A stretch of 64,000 nucleotides of DNA, taken from contig JBOHUG010000009.1 in NCBI GenBank assembly GCA_050734135.1, positions 1 to 64,000 of the forward strand. Reading direction: 5' to 3'. Below the pieces are notes generated by a model. The model was not told the origin of the DNA. It did not search any database and saw nothing but the letters and a program-made list of their open reading frames with translations. Of the stretch, positions 1 through 7,190 are shown piece after piece (position 1 is the stretch's first letter; each line of letters opens with the position of its first letter). Source of the stretch: Bog-877 sp050734135 (GTDB lineage: Bacteria > Chloroflexota > Dormibacteria > Aeolococcales > Bog-877). The position numbers and the translations under genes are program-made.

Positions 1-78
1 CTGCTCCTGGCCGGGTGCCGCTTCGTGGACGGCCAGCTGCAACTCTCCCAACCTTCACCGGAGGAAGCTGCCGCCTGA
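1..78 (+). CDS. C-terminal end of an unidentified gene (truncated by window edge)
   Basis: An open frame enters at base 1 and ends at TGA 76-78, giving the last 25 residues, which finish Pro-Glu-Glu-Ala-Ala-Ala. It is too short to identify. It lies about 125 bases before an IstA fragment on the same strand, so it could belong to insertion-sequence debris or be an ordinary gene cut by the window edge. Confidence 0.3.
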   Translation: MLLAGCRFVDGQLQLSQPSPEEAAA

Positions 79-203
79 TTTGAACCTCCTGCCTGGATGG
101 CTTTTACACAACTCTTGACAACCGCTCGAGAGGGGCCCCCTGACAGGCTTTGGGTGTTGAGTCCAAGTCTGAGGAGGCGCCATTGCAGTCTGAGGGAGAT
201 TGG

Positions 204-564
204 ATGAGTTTGCGAGTCCTGCGATCCCACGGCTGGGGCCTGACGGCGCTGGCGCGAGAGTTCCATTTGAACTGGCGGACGGTGAAGCGGGAAGTGATCA
301 GCGAGGAGGCGAGGCGCTACCCGGAGCGGGTTAGGCCGACGGCTCTGACGGAGACGCAGCTGGCGCACGTGGAGCGCCGGCTCCTGGTGTGCCCCGGGAT
401 CCAGGGGACGGTGCTGCACTTGGAGCTGGAGACGCAATACGGGTACCGGGGGAGCTACCCGGCGTTCGCCCGGCATCTGCGGGGGCTGCGGCCGGGGCGA
501 GTGGCGGACCCGGAGATTCGTTTCGAGACCGATCCCGGCCGGCAGGTGCAGGCGGACTGGGCGC
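204..564 (+). pseudogene. IS21-family IstA transposase, N-terminal fragment
   Basis: The frame encodes an N-terminal helix-turn-helix (GLTALAREFHLNWRTVKRE) and the conserved approach to the DDE core (RFETDPGRQVQADW), where the first catalytic Asp lies. IstA is normally about 400-500 residues; here the family match stops after about 120 residues, right after the ADW motif. From about base 565 a different frame encodes an IstB-like piece, so the rest of IstA has been deleted. The frame stays open upstream to 150, but ATG 204 puts the helix-turn-helix near the N-terminus. The gene cannot be functional. Confidence 0.7.
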
Positions 565-723
565 CAGGTGCTGGAGCGGCTTTTGGACCTGGAGGTGGAG
601 GGGACCACGGCTCGGCGACTGCGAGGCCGGTTGCGCTGGGCCCACTACCCGGTGCACAAGACGCTGGCTGACTTCGACTTTGACTTCCAGCCCCACCTCG
701 ACCACAAGGAGGAGCGGAACTAA
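565..723 (+). pseudogene. IS21-family IstB fragment fused by deletion to IstA remnant
   Basis: A second frame picks up where IstA breaks off and reads VLERLLDLEVEGTTARRLR followed by a HYPVHKTLADFDF-like stretch. This resembles the N-terminal part of the IstB ATPase partner of IS21 elements, which has an arginine-rich helix followed by a 'K-T-L-(E/A)-x-F-D-F' motif. It runs to TAA 721-723 without any Walker motifs. A deletion has apparently removed the end of istA and the start of istB. Confidence 0.55.
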
Positions 724-1137
724 GGGCAAGGTCTGGCAGTACACCCCGATTGACACCTACAGCGCCGCCACCTGGGCGAGCGTCCAGGTGACCCCAGTCA
801 ACCCCAGTGCCCGCTACATTTCACTCCTGGTCCGCCGGGTGGCCCAGGCCGGCTGGCGGCTGGAGGCGGTCTCGACCGACAACGGCGTGAGTTCCGCTCC
901 CAGGAGTTCCGCCATGCGGTGGCCAAGACCGGATCCCAGGTCCGCTTCATCCGCGTCGGCCGGCCCCGGAGCAACGGCTGTGTGGAGCGGGTCCAGCGGC
1001 CCGTCCTCGAGGAATGCTGGCGACCCACCATCGCCAGGTCCCTGGTGCCTAAGTACAGCGCGCTCCGGCGTGACCTGGTCCACTACCTGCGCACCCCCGC
1101 CGAGCTGGTCTATGGTGTTAGAAAGATCCGCCCACCA
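719..1137 (+). pseudogene. IS481-like DDE transposase core, frameshifted
   Basis: The frame reads KVWQYTPIDTYSAATW (first catalytic Asp), then STDNG with the second Asp. After base 886 the reading frame must shift. Restoring one lost base would give the canonical DNGSEF motif, followed by GRPRSNGCVERVQRP, whose Glu lies 35 residues after the second Asp (DDX35E, as in IS481/IS3-type transposases). The usual 'YNxxRAHxGRxxG' stretch before TPAELVYG is missing, so there is an internal deletion as well. The last 82 bases (1099-1180) recur at 11950-12031, where the stop codon survives. Confidence 0.7.
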
Positions 1138-1180
1138 TGGGCCCCAACTGTCTCCACATCCCGTGCACTGCTCATGCTAG
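1099..1180 (+). repeat. 82-bp insertion-sequence end, copy 1 of 2
   Basis: This matches 11950-12031 over 82 positions with no gap and 8 mismatches by my count. It covers the last codons of the IS481-like transposase (AELVYGxRKxRP) and about 40 bases of flanking DNA. Here the expected TGA stop has become TGG, so this copy has decayed further. Confidence 0.75.
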
Positions 1181-1337
1181 AGTCGCCCGCTATCCGCAGA
1201 TCTCGGGACCAGGCGAGCCTCGTTGGCAGGCGCGCCTGGTCGCGATGTGCATCGCACGCTGCGGCGGCTTCGACGCTCAGCATAATGGCGAGACCCGGCC
1301 TAATACAGGCCGATACAGGGAGCCGTAGGAGGGTGCT

Positions 1338-1937
1338 ATGAGCTGGTCGATAGTTAGCGGCTTCTGGGAACGATCGTTCGATCATTCCCTCCTCGACGAA
1401 GGAAACCGCCGCTTCCGGAAGTACGCACATGATGGCGCCGATAGGACTTTGTCTCAGCCGGAGATCGCTGAGTCCGCCTCCGTCCTGACTTTGGCCTTCG
1501 TAGCCACGCATCGACCGCAGTGTGTGGCCTGTATCGTTCTGGAGGGTGTCGGATCGCTACTGGCACTAGCGGCCTCAGGCGACTCTGTCGCTGGGCTACT
1601 AAACAGCGGTCCAGTAACGAACCTCGGAGCTGAACAGGTACGCGGGCTGTGGTCCCTCCTGGTCCCCACGTGGCTTACCAAGGTTGGTATCCAGCCCCCC
1701 ATTCCCCAAACGTTCACTGTGCCGGGAGACCGCCTCGCAGACGATCCCTGGATCGCTCCAGCGTTCACCCATCCCGGCGTCGACCAATACGTCGCCACCT
1801 TTGATCAGACTCTTGGCATTATTACCGCCTGGGAAGCCCACATCGACGGCGCTGTAGCACGCCGCGACAGCCTTCGGTCACTGCACCTCCATGGTCCATT
1901 GCGAAAGCCGCCTCATGGTGGGAAGGCGGTTCGATAG
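1338..1937 (+). CDS. Hypothetical protein, 199 aa
   Basis: The ATG is preceded by a strong Shine-Dalgarno sequence (AGGAGGG, 1327-1333) at suitable spacing, and the stop falls inside a 13-bp hairpin that looks like a terminator. Both support a real gene. I do not recognise the product. It has a hydrophobic stretch in the first half (ASVLTLAFVATHRPQCVACI) but no clear signal peptide. Base composition is less GC-rich than the housekeeping genes further right, and the gene sits between IS debris and an integrative element, so it is probably acquired cargo. It could also be a decayed gene. Confidence 0.55.
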   Translation: MSWSIVSGFWERSFDHSLLDEGNRRFRKYAHDGADRTLSQPEIAESASVLTLAFVATHRPQCVACIVLEGVGSLLALAASGDSVAGLLNSGPVTNLGAEQVRGLWSLLVPTWLTKVGIQPPIPQTFTVPGDRLADDPWIAPAFTHPGVDQYVATFDQTLGIITAWEAHIDGAVARRDSLRSLHLHGPLRKPPHGGKAVR

Positions 1938-1972
1938 GAATTGTCTGCCCGCCTTCCCACCGAAATTCTTCT
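1917..1972. terminator. Rho-independent terminator, probably bidirectional
   Basis: A perfect 13-bp inverted repeat (GGTGGGAAGGCGG at 1917-1929, complement at 1949-1961) encloses a 19-nt loop containing the stop codon of the preceding gene. A T-rich run follows on the plus strand (ATTCTTCTTC). The minus-strand gene 2005-2517 converges on the same hairpin, so it may serve both genes. Confidence 0.65.
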
Positions 1973-2004
1973 TCAGCTACGTGAGGTATGTGCCCGACAA
2001 GGCG

Positions 2005-2517
2005 CTAATCTAGAGGATAGGCAGAAGAAGGAGAAGCCGGTGGTCCCGGCGAACTGGGTGCAAAGCATGGTAGCTGGACGACCGTAAATGAGGTCGGCGT
2101 GGCGCCTTGGATCGGCGTACCAGACTTATTGGTGGCAAATCCCGTGAATTCGAACTTGTAAACATTTCCGCACGCCATTGTGAAGAAACTGAAATATCGA
2201 TCGCACTCGGTCCCGTAGTTGTTCGGGCACTCCTCCATCTGCTCATGTACGTAGCCGCCCCCGTTGAGTTGAACCTCCTCCTGCAGGTAAATTACCTTTT
2301 CGATTCCGCCTCTCCACCCGAACGACAGGGCTTCTGGGTGAACGGTGAAGTCATTGTTGCTGAAGTGTTGGCTTGCCGCGATGTATGCTTCGTTCGCTGC
2401 TAGCGCCGGGACAAGGCTGGCGATGACTGCGACCGACGCTACGATCGCACCAACGACTATCTTCACCCTGGCCCGTTGTGAAGGACGAGATTCGGTCCAC
2501 ACTGGGATTAGCCTCAC
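2005..2517 (-). CDS. Secreted hypothetical protein, about 170 aa
   Basis: The N-terminus is a typical Sec signal: basic residues (SQRARVK), then a hydrophobic core (IVVGAIVASVAVIASLV) ending PALA-A, a plausible signal peptidase I site. The mature part has three Cys residues (ECP, ECD, MACG) and a Pro/Ser-rich tail, with no family match I can name. The listed start is GTG 2517; a GTG just before KIVVGAI would give a shorter, more standard signal peptide. The low GC and the position inside the accessory strip suggest foreign origin. Confidence 0.55.
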   Translation of the reverse strand: MRLIPVWTESRPSQRARVKIVVGAIVASVAVIASLVPALAANEAYIAASQHFSNNDFTVHPEALSFGWRGGIEKVIYLQEEVQLNGGGYVHEQMEECPNNYGTECDRYFSFFTMACGNVYKFEFTGFATNKSGTPIQGATPTSFTVVQLPCFAPSSPGPPASPSSAYPLD

Positions 2518-2912
2518 TGGTAATTGCGCTTGGACATTTCGTTATCTCGCTGAAATCGGTGTGCGCCGACAGTGATGCCTCTGCCCGGGGTCAAACGTAG
2601 GTGCTCTCTCGGAGGCTCTCACATCCCCCTCATCCGGGGATCATACAGTGGTGGAGCGGGAGACAGGGGTCGAACCGGCGACCTTCTCCCTGGCAAGTAT
2701 TTGAAGCTATGCGCTGTGCGGCTAACTTCCAGGAATGGTCAGAAGCGTGTCCACTGATATGGTCTACGCAGGCTCCCGGAGCGGTCCAACACACCTTGCG
2801 CTTCCCTCTCGACACCGTTTGCTCAAGGCCCAATCCGTGCCGACGGTTGCGAGAACCCGGTCCGGCAATTGGGAATTCTGTTTTCTGACGATGTTTACGG
2901 TGGGTTCTTGGA
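2518..2912. other. Gene-free stretch containing the distal att site
   Basis: Apart from the att copy at 2651-2697 I see no credible gene, RNA or terminator. The short open frames here have no start context and no recognisable product. Confidence 0.5.
2651..2697 (+). repeat. Distal attachment site: copy of the tRNA-Gly 3' end
   Basis: These 47 bases match 4326-4372, the 3' half of the tRNA-Gly gene including its encoded CCA, at 44 positions. The 5' half of the tRNA is absent here. A tRNA 3'-end copy on the far side of an integrase gene is the usual trace left by a tyrosine-recombinase element, so I read this as its distal att site. The three differences would be later decay. Confidence 0.8.
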
Positions 2913-3319
2913 TTAGCCTCCTGGGACTTCGTCATCGGCGAGTGAGCTGAATATCGGCTCGATGTCAGCAAGGGCGTCTCGACGCACTCGCTGAGCGATG
3001 AGGGGTCCGTCGGCGAACTTGCTGTAAGTCAGCGCACCGGCTTCGTAAGCCAGGTCGGTGAGTATCTTTGATCCGCGGACGCCCTCGTTTCTTTTGATTT
3101 CGATGAACTCACTTACCCTGACCTCCCCCCAATCGGATCTGCTCGGGGGGACTCCATCGGGGAGGGCCGCATCCAGTGCGTCGGCAAGCCTCCCGGGCAG
3201 CCATGCGGTCACCGCTACGGGGTCACGTGCAACCAGACCACCTCAAGCGGACCGCTCTCGGCTCCATCCGTACCGATCAGGTCGGCGAGGTCCTCGAGGA
3301 GCCCCGGCGGCTGGGTCAC
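2913..3319 (-). pseudogene. Frameshifted small gene coupled to the integrase
   Basis: A GTG at 3319-3317 overlaps the integrase TGA (GTGA, translational coupling) and opens a frame beginning MTQPPGLLEDLADLIG. It runs 34 codons to TAG at 3217-3215, ending VVWLHVTP. The neighbouring frame then continues smoothly (VAVTAWLPGRLADALDAA) for about 100 residues to 2913. The two parts read as one protein of about 135 aa broken by a single-base change in the CCCCGTAG stretch near 3217. The C-terminal half contains KILTDLAYEAGALTYSK. I cannot name a family. Programmed frameshifting is possible but unproven. Confidence 0.5.
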
Positions 3320-4230
3320 AGGCGGTCCGCCGGACTGAGTGCTCGGTGCGCGTCCCTGGCGCGGTCAGCGGCCCGGCTGGCGGCGTATCTCTGCAACATG
3401 GTCCGAGACTTCCAGCCAGCCAGCGCCATCAAGTCGCCCTCCGAGCCGCCCGCGGCGAGCCAGGAGTGAGCGAAGGCGTGGCGCATCGAGTGGGGGTGCA
3501 GTCCCTGGATTCCCGCCTCGCGAGCGCGGCGGTCGATGATGTCCGAGACACCGGACGCCGTCAGCGGTCCGGCGTGGCCGAGCCATAGCGCGTCTAGCCG
3601 TGCGTGCCGGTGCTCGGGGCGCTTCCGCAGGTATCGGTTCAATGCCAACGTCGCACGGGTTCCCAGTGGTAGGTCTCGCGGCCTTCTTCCCTTTTCGATC
3701 ACCCTGACCGACCGGCGCTCCAGATCTACGTCACCGAGCCGCAGCAGGGCCAACTCAGAGAGTCTGGCCCCCGTGTCGATGAAGATGGTCACAACAGCAC
3801 TGTCTCTGCGATCCTCGAAGTTCTTTCCCTCTGTCGCCCTAAGCAGGCGCCGGAGGTCGTCTGCGTCGGGAACGGGGGCCAAGGTCTCGGGGATCGCGGG
3901 AGGTTTCATTCCGGCCATCGGTGACCGCCTCAACTCCCCCTCTGTGACAAGCCAGCCGAAGAACCGCAGTAGTCCCCGATAGCGGGTGGCCGCGGTCGAT
4001 GGTCGCGTCTCGCGCTGGAGTTGAGCCAGCCAGAGCGTGATCTGCTGGCGGGTGATGCCCTCAGCGTTCCCGGGCCAGCCCCGGGCCTCGGCGTATTCCA
4101 GGAAGAACCTCACCGAGTCCCCGTAGCTCCGGATGGTCCGCGTCCCCTTGCCCTCAGCCTCCATCGCGAGGAGGAATCCGTCCCGGAGCATTCCGAGATC
4201 AGACGAGATCACGGTCAGGGGCCTTGCCAT
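3316..4230 (-). CDS. Tyrosine recombinase / integrase (XerC/D-like)
   Basis: This 304-aa protein has an N-terminal SAM-like core-binding domain (about 10-105: TIRSYGDSVRFFLEYAEARG) and a C-terminal catalytic domain (about 120-300). The full catalytic set is visible: Arg in TGARLSELALL, Lys in VIEKGRRPRDL, HSMRH (HxxR), Trp in GWKSRTMLQ in the usual His/Trp position, and the nucleophile Tyr in QRYAAS. It is therefore probably an intact integrase catalysing att-site recombination. It sits about 100 bases from tRNA-Gly, with a second copy of the tRNA end 1.7 kb away, so that tRNA is its likely target. A small coupled gene follows at 3319. Confidence 0.9.
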   Translation of the reverse strand: MARPLTVISSDLGMLRDGFLLAMEAEGKGTRTIRSYGDSVRFFLEYAEARGWPGNAEGITRQQITLWLAQLQRETRPSTAATRYRGLLRFFGWLVTEGELRRSPMAGMKPPAIPETLAPVPDADDLRRLLRATEGKNFEDRRDSAVVTIFIDTGARLSELALLRLGDVDLERRSVRVIEKGRRPRDLPLGTRATLALNRYLRKRPEHRHARLDALWLGHAGPLTASGVSDIIDRRAREAGIQGLHPHSMRHAFAHSWLAAGGSEGDLMALAGWKSRTMLQRYAASRAADRARDAHRALSPADRL

Positions 4231-4325
4231 CGGCCCTTACTCTACGTCCACTTATACGGCCGTGTCACGCTGTGCGTCCGGTGCTGGCGGCCCATTTGTC
4301 CACTTATCAGGTCTCCCTGATCTCA

Positions 4326-4372
4326 GTGGAGCGGGAGACGGGGGTCGAACCCGCGACCTTCTCCTTGGCAAG
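4326..4372 (+). repeat. Proximal attachment site within tRNA-Gly
   Basis: This is the 3' half of the tRNA-Gly gene with its CCA, and it matches 2651-2697 at 44 of 47 positions. The intact tRNA is kept on this side, as expected when an element inserts at a tRNA 3' end and supplies a replacement sequence. Confidence 0.8.
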
Positions 4373-4401
4373 GAGACGCTCTACCACTGAGCCACTCCCG
4401 C
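4327..4401 (-). tRNA. tRNA-Gly (anticodon GCC)
   Basis: Read on the minus strand, a 7-bp acceptor stem (GCGGGAG / CTCCCGC) closes a standard cloverleaf. It has a D-loop GCTCAGTGGTAGAGC, an anticodon stem TCTCC/GGAGA with loop TTGCCAA (anticodon GCC), and a T-arm GGGTTCGACCCC. The discriminator U and CCA (4327-4329) are encoded. It is the insertion target of the adjacent integrase element. Confidence 0.95.
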
Positions 4402-4451
4402 AGCGTCAGCGAGGATAACAGAGGGCGGTGCCGCCTCCAGCCGGGCTCCGT

Positions 4452-5744
4452 TCAGCGGCTGAGAGCCACCACCCCCAGAGTTGGCAGCAGCGCCAAGGTT
4501 CCGACAACCAGGCCGAGCCGCCAAAGCCGCCCCAACGGCAGGGGCTTGCCCCGCCGCCGGACAGCTGCCAGGACCAGAATCGTCGAGAGCGATCCGAACG
4601 GGGCCAGATTCGGACCCAGATCGGCCCCGACGATCGCCGGCAGGGCGAGAGTTCCGAGGTGGTGGTGGGCCGCCTGCAAGCCGGCGGTGACCAAGAGGGC
4701 CGCTGGGAGGTTGTTGATCACCCCAGAGATACCCGCGGTGACCAGTCCAGTTGAGATAAAGACGACCACCGCAGAGCCGCCACTCGTGAACCAATGGGCC
4801 ATGGCCGCCAACCAGCGGGAATGAGCGAGGCCCGAAGCGAGCACTGAAAACCCAGCGACCATGAGCAGGATCGACCATCCGATCCCGATCGGCAGTTCCC
4901 GGGAGTCACTGGCCAACCACACCAGCCCCGTGGCCAAAGCTCCGGCCACGAGGGTGGGGGGTCCGATCGGAAGGCGCGCCACCGCAAAGGCGACATCGGT
5001 GAGCACCAGCAACCCACTCAGCCCAAGGACCCACCGCGCAGCGGGAGTTGCACGCCGACCGGGAGCGCGCCCTCCGTCTGGAGTAGGGAGCCCAGGAGCC
5101 AGGTCGCGACCGGTTAGCAAAAGGCAAGCGAGCACCGTGATCGTCACCCCCAACAGAGCTGCGGGGGTGACCCCGACCAGGTAGCGCGGGAGGTCGACAT
5201 GGGCGCGATCCAAGATCAGCAGATTCACCGGGTTGCTGATCGGCAGCAGGGCGGAGGCGGCGTTGGCCGTGAACGCCATGGTCAGGACGTAGGGAGTAAG
5301 CCCGATCCCACGGCGCTGCAGTCGATCCAATACCGCAGGGGCGAGGACCAAGGCGGCGCCGTCGTTGGAGAGCAGAGCGGTCACCGCCACCGTCGTGAGG
5401 GCCACACCGGCAAGCAAACGGAGCGGTTCACCGCGGCTCCACTCCTCCAACCAATCGAGCACGCGATCCACCACCCCGGTGCGGCGCAGCGCCGCAGCTA
5501 ACAACAGCAGGCCGGCGAAGAACGCCAGCACGTCGAGGCTGCTCCCGAAGCCCCGGAGGGCCGCGGCCAGGGGAATCGCCCCGATCGCCAGCGCCGCCGC
5601 GACCGCGACGATCGGCCACCATCCCTCTGAGATCCGCCAGGGCCGGACAGTGACGGCAGCCGCCGACATGAAGAAGAGCGCGAGAAGGGCTATTTGCGGG
5701 AGCACCGGCTCCGACGGTATCGGCCAGCGGCATCCGCTGACCAC
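4452..5744 (-). CDS. ArsB/NhaD-family anion permease
   Basis: A 430-aa polytopic membrane protein with roughly ten to twelve hydrophobic segments. Two internally related half-site motifs typical of the ArsB/NhaD (ion transporter) superfamily are present: TALLSNDGAALVLAPAVL and ANAASALLPISNPVNLLI, with a second-half counterpart near GVINNLPAALLVTAGL and IVGADLGPNLAPFGSL. ArsB exports arsenite; relatives move Na+/H+ or dicarboxylates, so the substrate is not settled. No arsR, arsA or arsC lies nearby, which weakens an arsenic assignment. The start is GTG 5744 or a slightly internal GTG (VLPQIALLALFF). The gene stands alone between tRNA-Gly and mrfB. Confidence 0.75.
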   Translation of the reverse strand: MVSGCRWPIPSEPVLPQIALLALFFMSAAAVTVRPWRISEGWWPIVAVAAALAIGAIPLAAALRGFGSSLDVLAFFAGLLLLAAALRRTGVVDRVLDWLEEWSRGEPLRLLAGVALTTVAVTALLSNDGAALVLAPAVLDRLQRRGIGLTPYVLTMAFTANAASALLPISNPVNLLILDRAHVDLPRYLVGVTPAALLGVTITVLACLLLTGRDLAPGLPTPDGGRAPGRRATPAARWVLGLSGLLVLTDVAFAVARLPIGPPTLVAGALATGLVWLASDSRELPIGIGWSILLMVAGFSVLASGLAHSRWLAAMAHWFTSGGSAVVVFISTGLVTAGISGVINNLPAALLVTAGLQAAHHHLGTLALPAIVGADLGPNLAPFGSLSTILVLAAVRRRGKPLPLGRLWRLGLVVGTLALLPTLGVVALSR

Positions 5745-5780
5745 CAGACATGTTCCGGAGCGGACCTCCGCCCCACCTGG

Positions 5781-7190
5781 TCAGCGCCCCCGTCGGTCAC
5801 CCGGGGTGAGCCGCCTCATCGCCCAGGGCCGGTCGCTTCGAGCGTCGGCGACGCTCCCCACACTGCGCCCGCGCTTCAGGGCCAGCCAGGCCTCATAGGA
5901 GCTGCCGCCGGGCAGCCAGGCCGCCCAGGGCCTGTGGCCAGCGCTCGGCTGTGCGGACGGAATCGCTGCGGGTTCAACTCTCCCCAGAAGCCCCTGGCTG
6001 TCAAGCCGGGCCTGGAGTCTCCAAATCCGTTTGGCGAAGCGCCGGTCCCATCCGGCTGCCGCCGTGCTCAAGGCGTCCTGGGCCAACTTTAGGGCGCCTT
6101 TCAGATCAGCTGTCCGATGCTCCATGTCCACGCACAATGCCTCGGCTGCCTCGGGATCACGCCAGCGCTCCCAGATCACCGCCCAGGCTGCCCGCGCCTC
6201 GAGATCGAGACCCTGGCGCCGCAGCAATCTGGTCCGGCGCAGGGCCGCGGCTCGATCGAGAGGCGGTGGCGACTCAGACTCGGCGCCTAGGTAGAGGGCG
6301 TCGGCACGCGCCAGATTGCCGCGGTCCTCCGCGTACCGACCCAGGCTGTACCAGTCCGCCGGGCGGGGCCGCTCCACCTCCAGGTGCCGCTCCAAGTGCT
6401 CCATCAGCCGCAGCAGCGAGAGGAGGTCCAGAAGATTGTGGTGCAGCACCGGGCCAAGCGGCGTCGAATCGCCGCTCTGGAGAAAGCTCCGATACCGCTC
6501 GGGAGCCTCACTGCCGGGGACGTCGTTCACCCGGGGAAGCCCCAGCAGCTCCTCCTCGGCACGGCGCAGGCTGCAGCGGCTCAGCCGGTGGCGGAAGAGG
6601 CGCCGCACCAACGGCAGGAGATCGAGATGAGCGGTGGCCGGCCAGGCTCTCTCGAGCCCGGTCATCACGGCTCGAGTCCGGACCAGCGGCAGGTCGAAAC
6701 TGGCACCGTTGTAGGTGACCACCAGGCCGGCACGCCCCACCATGTCGAGTGCCGCAGAAACCAGGGGAGCCTCCTGTCCCAGATCAGGGAGAAGCCACTG
6801 CTCCACCTCCACCTGGGCACCGGAGATCACCGCCCAACCGTAAAGAAAGGGAACCGTCCCGGTCCCGCGCTGGAGGCCGGTGGTCTCCAGGTCGAAACAG
6901 ACCACCGGGCCGTCCAGCTGGTCTCCGATGGCGGGGGAGAGGGCTCGAAGGCCAGCGCGATCCAGAAACTGAGTTCCCAGCCCGAGGTCGGCCAGCTGAA
7001 GGTGGCTCCGGCGCACCCAGAGGGAACGATCCTGGTCCCAGGTGAGCTCCAGCCTGTCCAAAGTGGAGAGCAGGTCAGCTCCTCCTCGTTCTGCTGGCGC
7101 TGGGGCTAGCTGGGTAGAACGCCCGGGAGGAGCGCTCACACTGCGCCCTCGCTGCAGGGCCTCGATCTTGAACCTGAGTTGGGTGGTCAC
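5781..7190 (-). CDS. mrfB: MrfB-like (YprB) DnaQ-superfamily 3'-5' exonuclease
   Basis: A predicted metal-dependent exonuclease of the RNase H-like fold. The first active-site motif is CFDLETTGL (DxE), followed by VVTYNGASFDLPLVR and later a region around HLDLLPLVRRLF and HHNLLDLLSLLRLM, which carries the later acidic residues. The C-terminal third is helical and TPR-like (DWYSLGRYAEDRGNLARAD). In Bacillus subtilis YprB (MrfB) works with helicase YprA (MrfA) in a UvrA-independent response to mitomycin C adducts. I chose GTG 7190 because it overlaps the mrfA TGA (GTGA); the frame is open further upstream inside mrfA. That gives 469 aa. Confidence 0.8.
   Translation of the reverse strand: MTTQLRFKIEALQRGRSVSAPPGRSTQLAPAPAERGGADLLSTLDRLELTWDQDRSLWVRRSHLQLADLGLGTQFLDRAGLRALSPAIGDQLDGPVVCFDLETTGLQRGTGTVPFLYGWAVISGAQVEVEQWLLPDLGQEAPLVSAALDMVGRAGLVVTYNGASFDLPLVRTRAVMTGLERAWPATAHLDLLPLVRRLFRHRLSRCSLRRAEEELLGLPRVNDVPGSEAPERYRSFLQSGDSTPLGPVLHHNLLDLLSLLRLMEHLERHLEVERPRPADWYSLGRYAEDRGNLARADALYLGAESESPPPLDRAAALRRTRLLRRQGLDLEARAAWAVIWERWRDPEAAEALCVDMEHRTADLKGALKLAQDALSTAAAGWDRRFAKRIWRLQARLDSQGLLGRVEPAAIPSAQPSAGHRPWAAWLPGGSSYEAWLALKRGRSVGSVADARSDRPWAMRRLTPGDRRGR

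Noticed and set aside
331..756. Minus-strand open frame opposite the IS21 fragments
   Set aside because: It is the antisense shadow of the IstA/IstB remnants, with Pro/Ser/Arg-rich composition and no ribosome site.
4452..5744. Part of an arsenic resistance operon
   Set aside because: Only the permease fold is present; no arsR, arsA or arsC gene lies near, so an arsenic role is not claimed.
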